Assembly: GCA_964523405.1 (NCBI GenBank)
Contig: CAZGAQ010000019.1
Coordinates: 25,165 to 89,164, forward strand
DNA from: CAZGAQ01 sp964523405
GTDB lineage: Bacteria; Planctomycetota; Phycisphaerae; UBA1845; Fen-1342
DNA length: 64,000 nucleotides
Direction: 5' to 3'
Positions 1 through 6,567 of this stretch are shown in pieces (positions within the stretch are counted from its first letter, which is position 1; each line of letters begins with the position of its first letter). The notes beneath the pieces were generated by a model. It was given only the letters and a program-made list of their open reading frames with translations. It ran no database searches and had not been told where the DNA came from. A program made the position numbers and the translations under genes.

Positions 1-394
1 GTACATGCAGGGGAGCGTCGAGCGGCCGACGTACAAGCAGGTATGCACGGATCAGACGGGGCACGCGGAGACGGTGAAAGTGGTGTTCGATCCGCAGCGG
101 ATCACGTACCGCCGGTTGCTCGAAGCCTTCTTCAAGATGCACGATCCGACGGAGCTCAACCGGCAGGGCCCGGACGAGGGGACGCAGTATCGCTCGGGTA
201 TCTGGTATGTGAACGCGGCGCAGAAGGAAGCGGCGGAAGCGTATGTGCATGAGCTGGAGGCGGAGCACCGGTACGGAAAGCGGAAGATCGTGACGCAGAT
301 TGAGGCGGCGAAGACGTTCTGGCCGGCGGAAGAGTATCACCAGGACTACATTGCGAAGACCGGGCGGGCGTGCCATGTGCAGAATCCGTGGTGA
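1..394 (+). CDS. msrA: peptide-methionine (S)-S-oxide reductase, C-terminal part
   Basis: This is the 3' part of MsrA, which reduces the S form of methionine sulfoxide in oxidised proteins using thioredoxin. The reading frame is open to the window edge, so the start and the catalytic GCFW motif lie upstream. Visible MsrA landmarks are a YMQG stretch (family GYxGG), PTYKQVC, TGHAE, the FDP strand, FFKMHDPT, NRQGPDEGTQYRS and a late EEYHQDY segment, all in family order. The protein ends HVQNPW shortly after, as is normal for MsrA. It is convergent with the fucosidase gene. About 130 of the usual 170-200 residues are visible. Identification is secure; only the length is unknown. Confidence 0.95.
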   Translation, partial: YMQGSVERPTYKQVCTDQTGHAETVKVVFDPQRITYRRLLEAFFKMHDPTELNRQGPDEGTQYRSGIWYVNAAQKEAAEAYVHELEAEHRYGKRKIVTQIEAAKTFWPAEEYHQDYIAKTGRACHVQNPW

Positions 395-460
395 CGGAGG
401 GGAATGCAGCGACAAGGCGTTGAGAGCCCGGAGGATGGCAGAATTGCCGTGGGTTGTTCC

Positions 461-525
461 GCTGGGCTAAGGCCGGCGGATGCGGCACGTGGCATCGAGT
501 GATACGGCGCCAGCCTTAGCCCAGC
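461..525. repeat. long inverted repeat between msrA and the fucosidase gene
   Basis: An 18-bp left arm (461-478) pairs with 508-525 with one mismatch across a 29-nt loop. The core GCTGGGCTAAGGCCGGCG is preceded by GTTCC. The 24-nt string 456-479 occurs again, exactly, at 55305-55328, so this is a dispersed repeat and not only a local terminator. It lies in the gap between convergent genes and could act as a bidirectional terminator. No T-tract follows. Confidence 0.6.
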
Positions 526-562
526 CTACGTGCTCCGATGCGAGGCAGTCCGCCGTCCCATA

Positions 563-588
563 CGTCGGCCGCGGGGGGCCGACGCTAC
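563..588. repeat. REP-like hairpin ending GACGCTAC
   Basis: CGTCGGCC (563-570), a 6-nt loop and GGCCGACG (577-584) form an 8-bp hairpin followed by CTAC. It has the same layout (8-bp stem, 6-nt loop, flank CTAC or GTAG) as the hairpins at 49905-49930 and 50895-50920, although the stem bases differ. GGGGCCGACGCT plus CCGT recurs at 2655-2670. It sits just downstream of the fucosidase stop. Confidence 0.45.
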
Positions 589-607
589 GTTCGGTGCGCA
601 TCGTCCG

Positions 608-2404
608 TCAAGGTTTGACGGGGGTCAAGCGGACTTGCTGGAGGTTCATCGCGGCGCCCTTGGGCATCGCCTTGATGCGCACCGCGAGAGCCTGCTTGCC
701 GGCGGCGAGCGTGAGGCGGCCGAGCTTGACCGTCTCGAACTTCGTCCAACTTGCCGTGGCCTTCACGGTGCCTTCCGGAGCCGCGGTGGCGGAGGTTTCG
801 CCCTCGGCGGAGACGGTGTAGGTGCTGCCGTCGCTTTCGGGCGGGCAGGCGTAGGTGAGCTCGACCTCGTACGACCCGGCCGCGGCGACCTCGATATCCC
901 ACGTCACGTAGTCGGCGGGATTGGTCCAGTAGCCGATGTTGTCCTTGCCCGCGCCCTGCTCGTAACGCGCGGAGTGGCCGTGTACGTCGGCGTCGGCGGC
1001 CTTCAGGGTGAGCACGCCGTCCTTGTCGGGGCGCAGCGCGGAAGTGACTACGACCGGCGGGCCGGCCAGGGTGAGTTCGACGACGGTGGCGACGGGGTCG
1101 AGCGTAGTCGGTTTGCCGATGCGCCAGGCGTTGGGTTGGTCGGGCACGGCCTGTACTTCGAGCGTCTGATCGTCTGCGAGGGCGCGGGCGCTCTTCACCG
1201 CGGTTTGCAGGCCGGTGAGGACCAGGCCGCCCGCAGGCCAGTGGAAGACGTGCAGGTAGAGCGTATCGCCCTTGCGCGTGCAGCGGCCGTCGAAAGGCAG
1301 GCGTTTGAAGGGGCTGGCGGAGGTGCCGTAGATGGCGGGGCCGTTGCGCTTCAGCCAGGCGCCCATGTCGGCGAGACGCTGCGTGATTTCGGGTGGGAAC
1401 TCACCGGTCGCGGTCGGGCCGACGTTGAGCAGGAAGTTGCCGCCTTTGTGGGCGATGTCGCACAGGTGGCGAATGAGCGTTTCGGACGACTTCCAGGCGT
1501 GGTCGTTCGTCGCGTAGCCCCAGGTGTTGTTGATGGTCATGCAGGATTCCCACAGGCGGCCGTCGGCGAAGCCGGTGCCGGGGATTTCCTGCTCGGGGGT
1601 GCCGAAGTCGCCGCGGAAGCCGTCGCCGGCGGTGAGGCCGCCCTGGGCGCGGCCTTTGTCCACGCGGTTATTGACGAGGATATCGGGCTGGAGGCTTCGG
1701 ACGTAGTCGTAGAGGTCGGCGCCGCGGGCGTGGGTCCAGGTGTCCTCCCATTCGCCGTCGAACCAGAGGACGCCGATGGGGCCGTAGTTCGTGAGGAGCT
1801 CTTTGAGCTGGCCCTTCATGTAGGCGACGTAGCGGTCGAAGTCGGCGCCGGTGGCGGGGCGGGTGTCCTTTTCCCAGGGGCGGCGCGGGAGGTAGTCGGG
1901 GTGGTGCCAGTCCATGATGGAGTGGTAGAAGCACAGGCGGAGGCCCTGCTTGCGGCACTCGTCGGCCAGTTCCTTGAGCGGGTCGCGGCGGAAGGGGGTG
2001 GCCTTGGTGATGCACCAGTCGGTGAGCTGCGTGTCGAAGAGGCAGAAGCCGTCGTGGTGCTTGGACGTGATGACGATGTACTTCATGCCGGCGTCTTTGG
2101 CGGTGCGCACCCAGGCGGCGGCGTCGAACTTGGTCGGGTTGAACTGGGCGGCGAACTTCTCGTAGTCGGCGATCTGGGCCTGCTTGTTCGTGATATACCA
2201 TTCGGCGGCGCCGAGTTCGCCCTTGAGGTTGGTGGCGTCGGCGGGGACGGAGTAGACGCCCCAGTGGATGAACATGCCGAAGCGCGCTTCGCGCCACCAG
2301 GCGGCGCGGTCGGCCGACGGGGCCGACGTGGGGGCGGATTGGGCGAAGGTCAGGCCCGTGGTCAGCAGGATTAGCAACGGTGCGGTGAGAGTCGTGTGTG
2401 GCAT
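608..2404 (-). CDS. secreted alpha-L-fucosidase (GH29)
   Basis: A retaining GH29 alpha-L-fucosidase that releases terminal fucose from glycans outside the cytoplasm. The chosen ATG at 2404 has a GGAG ribosome site and begins a clean signal peptide (residues 1-22, ending TFAQS); the frame is open further upstream but without secretion features. The catalytic barrel starts RFGMFIHWGVYSVP (about 41-54), followed by HHDGF (116-120) and WFDGEWEDTW, where D216 fits the GH29 nucleophile. The last 120-130 residues form a beta-rich domain like those after GH29 barrels, ending LQQVRLTPVKP. Total 598 residues. It is monocistronic here, convergent with msrA. The family is certain; the exact linkage preference cannot be read. 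Confidence 0.93.
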   Translation of the reverse strand: MPHTTLTAPLLILLTTGLTFAQSAPTSAPSADRAAWWREARFGMFIHWGVYSVPADATNLKGELGAAEWYITNKQAQIADYEKFAAQFNPTKFDAAAWVRTAKDAGMKYIVITSKHHDGFCLFDTQLTDWCITKATPFRRDPLKELADECRKQGLRLCFYHSIMDWHHPDYLPRRPWEKDTRPATGADFDRYVAYMKGQLKELLTNYGPIGVLWFDGEWEDTWTHARGADLYDYVRSLQPDILVNNRVDKGRAQGGLTAGDGFRGDFGTPEQEIPGTGFADGRLWESCMTINNTWGYATNDHAWKSSETLIRHLCDIAHKGGNFLLNVGPTATGEFPPEITQRLADMGAWLKRNGPAIYGTSASPFKRLPFDGRCTRKGDTLYLHVFHWPAGGLVLTGLQTAVKSARALADDQTLEVQAVPDQPNAWRIGKPTTLDPVATVVELTLAGPPVVVTSALRPDKDGVLTLKAADADVHGHSARYEQGAGKDNIGYWTNPADYVTWDIEVAAAGSYEVELTYACPPESDGSTYTVSAEGETSATAAPEGTVKATASWTKFETVKLGRLTLAAGKQALAVRIKAMPKGAAMNLQQVRLTPVKP

Positions 2405-2683
2405 CGGGCGATCTCCGTTGTACACGTGCGCGGCGGCGAACGAGCGCAGCATAACGGGCGGGGCGCGTGTCGCCCAGATGGTCGGGGGATCCGGGACGGG
2501 GCGCCGCGTGGCAAAGTGACGGGCCGCTGCGCGGCGCATGTTCAGACTTGGCCGCCCGGTGGCGATGCGCCTCACGAAGTCTGGGGTCACCGCACGGTGC
2601 AGGCGGCACCGGACGCCACGTCGGCCATTCCACACATTCGTGCGGGGCCGGCTTGGGGCCGACGCTCCGTGCGCAAGGGGCGG

Positions 2684-3688
2684 TCAGGCGGTGCGGCCAG
2701 CGCGCGGGGGGACAGTCAGTGACGGTGGCCGGCGGCGCAGCCGGGGCAAGCGCGTCAGGATGAGCACCAGCACGTACACGCTGCCTGCGAGCAGAATCGT
2801 TGTGGCGCCGGCGGGGAGGTTGGGGCCGTAGCTGACGGCGAGGCCGGCGGTCGTGAATGCGATGCTGAGCAGGACGGAGACGCACATCATCTGCGCGAGA
2901 GTGCGGCAGAAGTGGCCGGCGATGGCGACGGGCAGGGTGAGCAGGGCAATGACCATGACGATGCCGACGACGCTGACGAGCAGGACGACGGTGAGGGCGG
3001 TGAGGCAGAGCAGGAGGATGTAGTAGAACTCGACGCGGATGCCGCGCAGGCGCGCAAATTCCTCGTCGAAGCAGGTGGCCAGGAGCTGGTTGTAGAACAG
3101 CAGGCCGATGCCGACGATGAGCACGTCCAGGCCCGCGAGCAGCCAGAGGTCGTCCTGAGTGACCATGAGGATGCTGCCGAAGAGGTAGCTCATCAGCTCG
3201 ACCTGGTAGCCCGGGGTGCGCGCGATGAAGAGCACGCCCGTGGCCATGCCGATGGCCCACAGCGCCCCGATCACGGTGTCCTCGCGCTGCCGGCCGCGCA
3301 GGCTGACGATGCCGATGATGATGGCTGCCACCAGCGCCGCGGCGACTGCCCCGACCAGGGGATGCAGCGGCTCCCACCCGCGGAAGGGGTGGTAGTACTG
3401 CCATTTGTACACGACGCGCAGGTAGTAGGCCGCGCCGAGCCCGCCGAGCACGCAGTGCGCGATGCCGCCGGCCAGGTAGGTGATGCGGCGGACCACGACG
3501 TAGCTGCCGACCACGCCGCACGCGACGCTCGCGAGCACGCCGGTGAGGAGGGCGACCTGCAGAAAGGCGAACTCCCCGACCGCGTGCGAGAATCCCGTTG
3601 TTGTTCCGTAGAGGTAATTCCAGATCCCGACCAGGCCGTGCCACAGACCGGTCGGCACGTCGCCGAAACTGAATGCGAGGAGACTCAT
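2684..3688 (-). CDS. znuB: zinc/manganese ABC transporter permease (ZnuB type)
   Basis: Inner-membrane permease of the ABC-3 family, forming the channel for Zn2+ (or Mn2+) delivered by ZnuA and powered by ZnuC. The 334-residue protein is almost wholly hydrophobic helices. Typical family landmarks are the VVRRITYLAGGIAHCVLGGLG region (about 65-85), the long internal helices and LLTLPVAIAGHFCRTL near residue 270. The N-terminus is about 35 residues longer than in many ZnuB proteins. It is the last gene of the minus-strand zinc operon. It starts 135 bp after the znuC stop, and a CTAG-bounded inverted-repeat element fills most of that gap. Metal choice is inferred from the His-rich partner ZnuA and the two regulators. 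Confidence 0.9.
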   Translation of the reverse strand: MSLLAFSFGDVPTGLWHGLVGIWNYLYGTTTGFSHAVGEFAFLQVALLTGVLASVACGVVGSYVVVRRITYLAGGIAHCVLGGLGAAYYLRVVYKWQYYHPFRGWEPLHPLVGAVAAALVAAIIIGIVSLRGRQREDTVIGALWAIGMATGVLFIARTPGYQVELMSYLFGSILMVTQDDLWLLAGLDVLIVGIGLLFYNQLLATCFDEEFARLRGIRVEFYYILLLCLTALTVVLLVSVVGIVMVIALLTLPVAIAGHFCRTLAQMMCVSVLLSIAFTTAGLAVSYGPNLPAGATTILLAGSVYVLVLILTRLPRLRRRPPSLTVPPRAGRTA

Positions 3689-3706
3689 GCGGCGACTCCG
3701 GGGCGG

Positions 3707-3827
3707 CTAGTGTAGTGCCTCACAAGAAGCTGCACACGACCAGGGTGGGGTGGGCGTCCCGCCCGCCGCGCGGCGGCCAAGATGGCCGCCCCACCCGCGC
3801 GCAAGGTATTCCGAGACACCACACTAG
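3707..3827. mobile_element. CTAG-bounded miniature inverted-repeat element (MITE-like)
   Basis: The 121-bp block begins and ends with CTAG. The left end reads CTAGTGTAGTGCCTC; the reverse complement of the right end reads CTAGTGTGGTGTCTC, so 13 of 15 bases match. The interior is a GC-rich palindromic tract (a GGGTGGGGTGGGCGTC arm, GCCGCGCGGC and GGCCGCC arms) with no ORF. The TAG stop codon of znuC lies inside the right CTAG. A similar CTAG-ended element follows sdhB at 50848-50952. No transposase is present in the window, so mobility is inferred from structure. Confidence 0.55.
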
Positions 3828-4549
3828 TGCGTGTGCCCATGCTGCACCATGTGAACATCGTGGCCGTACAACTCGCGGATCGACTCCCCCGTGACCTCCG
3901 ACGCGCAGTGCTTAGCCACGCGGCGGTTCACGCACAGTACCGTCTTCACGTGCTGTGCGACGAAGCCCACGTCGTGCGAGACCAGGAGCACCGTCAGCCG
4001 CTGGTTCAGTTCGTGCAGCAGCTCGTGCATTTCATCCTGCCCGAGCGGGTCCAGGTTCGCGGTTGGCTCGTCCATCAGCAGTAACTCGGGGTCGCAGGTC
4101 AACGCTCGCGCGATCAGCACGCGCTGGCGCTGGCCGCCGGAGAGAGCGGAGAAGGAGCGCTGGGCGTAGTCCGCGAGGCCGACCTCAGCCAGTGCCGCCA
4201 GCGCCCGCTGCTTGTCTGCCTGGCGAAACGGCCCCAGCCGCAGATTGCCCAGCCGCCCCATGAGCACCACGTCGATCGTCCGCACGGGGAACGCCGGGTC
4301 CAGGTGCGCCCGCTGCGGCATGTAGCCGATCCGCCGCCGCGCCTCGCTCGGCGTCTGCCCGAAGATGCGCACCGTGCCGGCCTGCGGAGTTAAGAGGCCC
4401 AAGAGCACGCGCAGCAGTGTCGTCTTCCCGCCGCCGTTGGGGCCCACCACGCAGACGAAATCGCCGCGCTCGATGGTGAACGTCACGTCCTCCAGCACCG
4501 GCGTGAGGGGATAGGCGAACGACAGGTTGCGTACTTCGATGACGTTCAT
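3824..4549 (-). CDS. znuC: zinc ABC transporter ATP-binding protein (ZnuC type)
   Basis: ATPase subunit driving the ZnuAB metal importer at the inner face of the membrane. The 241-residue protein has every ABC motif in order: Walker A GPNGGGKT (residues 36-43), a Q-loop region GYMPQRAHLDP, signature LSGGQRQR, Walker B LLLMDEP, and the H-loop in LLVSHDVGFV. The tail CVNRRVAKH...HMVQHGHTH is His-rich, as is common in ZnuC. It lies 49 bp downstream of znuA and is followed by znuB. Its TAG stop is part of the CTAG end of the palindromic element at 3707-3827. Confidence 0.95.
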   Translation of the reverse strand: MNVIEVRNLSFAYPLTPVLEDVTFTIERGDFVCVVGPNGGGKTTLLRVLLGLLTPQAGTVRIFGQTPSEARRRIGYMPQRAHLDPAFPVRTIDVVLMGRLGNLRLGPFRQADKQRALAALAEVGLADYAQRSFSALSGGQRQRVLIARALTCDPELLLMDEPTANLDPLGQDEMHELLHELNQRLTVLLVSHDVGFVAQHVKTVLCVNRRVAKHCASEVTGESIRELYGHDVHMVQHGHTH

Positions 4550-4598
4550 CGGATTCCGCCAGTCTGGGCTGCGGGAGCGCCGTCGCTGCGGCGGGGTG

Positions 4599-5564
4599 TC
4601 ACTTCTTCTCCAACGCCGCCTTGATCTTGTCTGCCATCTCTTCCAGCGCCTTGAGGTAGTCGCGCGGCAGGTCGTCCATCGGCACGACCGCGCCGTCGAT
4701 GGCCCGCGCCACCGCCTCGGCCGACTTGGCCGAGAACTGCGGCTGCACGAAGATCACCTTCACCCCGCTCGTGCGGGCCCGGTCGATCAGTGCCGCGAGT
4801 TGCTTGGCCGTCGGCTCTTTGCCCTCGATCTCGACCGGTACCTGCCGCAGCCCGTACGCGTCCGTGAAGTAGCCGAAGGCGGGATGGAAGACGAAGACAT
4901 CGCGACCCTTGAGGGGGGCGAGGATGGTGGTGAGTTTGGCGTGGAGCTGGTCGAGGTCGGCCTGCAGCGCGGCGAGATTCTGGCGGTACCGCTCGGCGTG
5001 GGGGGGGTCGAGCGCGACGAGGGTGTCGCAGACAGTCTGGGCCTGGATCTTCGCGTAGAGCGGGTTGAGCCAGATGTGGGGGTCGGGGCGGCCGGCCTGG
5101 TGGTCGTGGTCGGACTCAGCCTTGCCAGTCTGGGGTCTGCCGGTCTCGTGTTCGTGGTGGTCCGCTTCGGTTGCGTGCTCTTCGTGTTCGCACGGACCGG
5201 CTTCGTCCGCGGTCATCTTGCGGAGGGGGACGTCCTTGCGGAGGTCGATGATCTTGAGATTCTTGAACATCTGCTCGAGGCGCGGAACGAGCGTGTTTTC
5301 CGCGTCGATGCCGGTTCGGAAGTAGGCCTTCGCGCGGGCGAGGCCTTCGAGCTGTTTAGGGGTGGCGTCGTACGCATGGGGTGATTGGCCGGGGCCGACG
5401 AGGACGTCCACTTCAACGAATTCGCCGCCGACACGTTCGACGAAGTAGGCCTGGGGGAGCACGCTCACGGCCACACGCAGCTTGGCGGTGGCGGGCTGGC
5501 TGTGCGCGGACGCGGCGCCAGCGAGAGCGAGCAGGGACGCGCAAGTCAGGATGCTGCGTTGCAT
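4599..5564 (-). CDS. znuA: periplasmic zinc-binding protein (ZnuA)
   Basis: Solute-binding protein of the cluster 9 (zinc/manganese) family, capturing Zn2+ in the periplasm for ZnuBC. An N-terminal signal peptide (about 1-20, ending AGAASA) has no lipobox cysteine. Family metal ligands are visible: the His in GPGQSPHAYD (about 63), the His in DPHIWLNP, the His in FHPAFGYF, and a late acidic site. Between the first two lies a His/Asp/Glu-rich loop (EHEEHATEADHHEHETG through SDHDHQ), the hallmark that separates zinc-specific ZnuA from manganese binders. Length is 321 residues. The ATG follows the stop of the ribbon-helix-helix gene by only 3 bp, so the two are probably translationally coupled. 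Confidence 0.94.
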   Translation of the reverse strand: MQRSILTCASLLALAGAASAHSQPATAKLRVAVSVLPQAYFVERVGGEFVEVDVLVGPGQSPHAYDATPKQLEGLARAKAYFRTGIDAENTLVPRLEQMFKNLKIIDLRKDVPLRKMTADEAGPCEHEEHATEADHHEHETGRPQTGKAESDHDHQAGRPDPHIWLNPLYAKIQAQTVCDTLVALDPPHAERYRQNLAALQADLDQLHAKLTTILAPLKGRDVFVFHPAFGYFTDAYGLRQVPVEIEGKEPTAKQLAALIDRARTSGVKVIFVQPQFSAKSAEAVARAIDGAVVPMDDLPRDYLKALEEMADKIKAALEKK

Positions 5565-5567
5565 CGG

Positions 5568-5870
5568 TCAAACTCCTCGATTGCGGGTCGGCCCGTCGTG
5601 GTCGTGGTGGCTTTCGTCCTGCGCGCACACGAGGTGCACTTCGTGGCAGTCATCGCATTCGCGCAGGGGATGGGCCTGGGCGAACGCTTCCCAGTGCCGC
5701 TTCTGATTGGGCGTCAGCACGCCGGAACCGCGGCATAGCGGGCAGTGGTTGTCCAGCGCCGTGAGGATGGCCGTACGGATGAACTCCGAGCGGTTCTCGA
5801 CGCCACGCAAGGCCTCCATCAGGGACGTATCCACCTTGAACGTGATCACGGTCTCTTTGCCGCTCGGCAT
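5568..5870 (-). CDS. ribbon-helix-helix regulator with C-terminal Cys/His metal site
   Basis: First gene of the zinc operon, 100 residues. The ATG at 5870 is preferred over an upstream in-frame ATG because of a GAGGTG ribosome site. Residues 5-40 look like a CopG/NikR ribbon-helix-helix DNA-binding fold (VITFKVDTSLMEAL, then NRSEFIRTAILTAL). The C-terminal half is not the NikR ACT-like domain. It carries C43/C46, C72/C75, H76, H79, C82 and a HHDHD cluster (88-92), which would suit one or two zinc sites. With znuA 3 bp downstream and a palindrome in the promoter, it is probably a metal-responsive autoregulator. No named family member is recognised, so the function is inferred. Confidence 0.8.
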   Translation of the reverse strand: MPSGKETVITFKVDTSLMEALRGVENRSEFIRTAILTALDNHCPLCRGSGVLTPNQKRHWEAFAQAHPLRECDDCHEVHLVCAQDESHHDHDGPTRNRGV

Positions 5871-5927
5871 AGCGCACCTCGTCCGGCCGCGCGGGGGCAT
5901 GGCCGGAAAGCAGTCTCGGTCCGTGTG

Positions 5928-5956
5928 ATTGTAATACAGCGTATTACGGTTGGCAA
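5928..5956 (-). promoter_or_regulatory. promoter of the zinc-uptake operon
   Basis: Read on the minus strand, TTGCCA (5951-5956) and TACAAT (5928-5933) are separated by 17 bp, a good sigma-70-type pair, about 58 bp upstream of the first ATG of the operon. A 7-3-7 palindrome covers the spacer and part of the -10 box, so a bound repressor would block polymerase. Confidence 0.65.
5931..5947. promoter_or_regulatory. operator palindrome, zinc operon
   Basis: GTAATAC-AGC-GTATTAC is a perfect 7-bp inverted repeat with a 3-bp centre, conspicuously AT-rich for this genome. It lies in the promoter spacer of the RHH-znuACB operon. Candidate ligands are the adjacent ribbon-helix-helix protein or the upstream Fur-family protein. 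The sequence alone does not decide between them. Confidence 0.65.
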
Positions 5957-6010
5957 ATCCGCGCGGCGCGGTTCGTGCGACTATCGACTAACTTCTGGCA
6001 GCGGGGTGGG

Positions 6011-6394
6011 TTAGCGTGCCTTCGGGGCGCAGGCGGCGCACAGGCCGCGGAGCGACAAATCGTGCGTTTCCAGGATGAACCCCGTGGGGATCATCTGGGC
6101 GAGCGCCTTGTCGGAGCCCGGGACCTCGTAAACGCGCCCGCAGCGGTTGCAGTGGAAATGGTGATGGTGCGGCTTGTCGGCCATCTCGTAGCGCGGCGGT
6201 TCGCCAGGCAGGCGGATGGTGGTCAGCCATCGGCAGTCGATCAGGATTTTCAGTGTCCGATAAACCGTGGCGATGCCGATGTTGGAGCGGTACTTCCGGG
6301 CGCACTCCAGCACCTCCTGCGTGCTGAGGGGGCGATCGGTTTCGCGGAAGACCTGACGGATGGCACGACGCTGGGATGTATCTCGCTCAATCAC
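6011..6394 (-). CDS. Fur-family metal-dependent regulator (Zur/Fur/PerR)
   Basis: A 127-residue Fur-superfamily repressor. Residues 1-70 are the winged helix (RRAIRQVF, then STQEVLECA and NIGIATVYRTLKIL as recognition helix). The dimerisation/metal domain has HHHHFHC (76-82), CNRC (82-85) and a second pair CAAC (119-122) for the structural zinc. The gene is 140 bp upstream of the ribbon-helix-helix/znuACB genes and on the same strand, which favours a zinc-uptake (Zur) role over iron or peroxide sensing. This is inference from context. It has a short N-terminus typical of Zur/PerR-like members. Confidence 0.9.
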   Translation of the reverse strand: MIERDTSQRRAIRQVFRETDRPLSTQEVLECARKYRSNIGIATVYRTLKILIDCRWLTTIRLPGEPPRYEMADKPHHHHFHCNRCGRVYEVPGSDKALAQMIPTGFILETHDLSLRGLCAACAPKAR

Positions 6395-6493
6395 CCGCTG
6401 TTACTCCCGACGGGTTCAGATTACAGAGCGGGCATTATGCGGTGAAACCGGCAGAGCGTCCAGTGCGCAGCGCGGCCGGATCGTGTGAGAACA

Positions 6494-6532
6494 CGCCGGG
6501 CTCCAGAAGGCGTTGTCTTCCGGAGCCCGGCG
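6494..6532 (-). terminator. hairpin terminator after the pilM operon
   Basis: CGCCGGGCTCC (6494-6504) pairs perfectly with 6522-6532. The helix continues, after one mismatch, with GAAG/CTTC around a 7-nt loop. It begins 36 bp after the stop of the last gene in the pilus operon. No strong U-tract follows, so termination strength is uncertain. Confidence 0.55.
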
Positions 6533-6567
6533 CTTGAGGGCGGGCGGCGTCATGGTGGGCGGCGTGA

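Noticed and set aside
530..2374. Long plus-strand open frame opposite the fucosidase gene
   Set aside because: Low-complexity Gly/Val/Arg-rich translation, typical of an antisense shadow in GC-rich DNA; the minus-strand frame encodes a complete GH29 enzyme with catalytic motifs.
1668..3644. Long minus-strand frame overlapping fucosidase and znuB
   Set aside because: Arg/Pro-rich shadow; both real genes are in another frame and fully explain the region.
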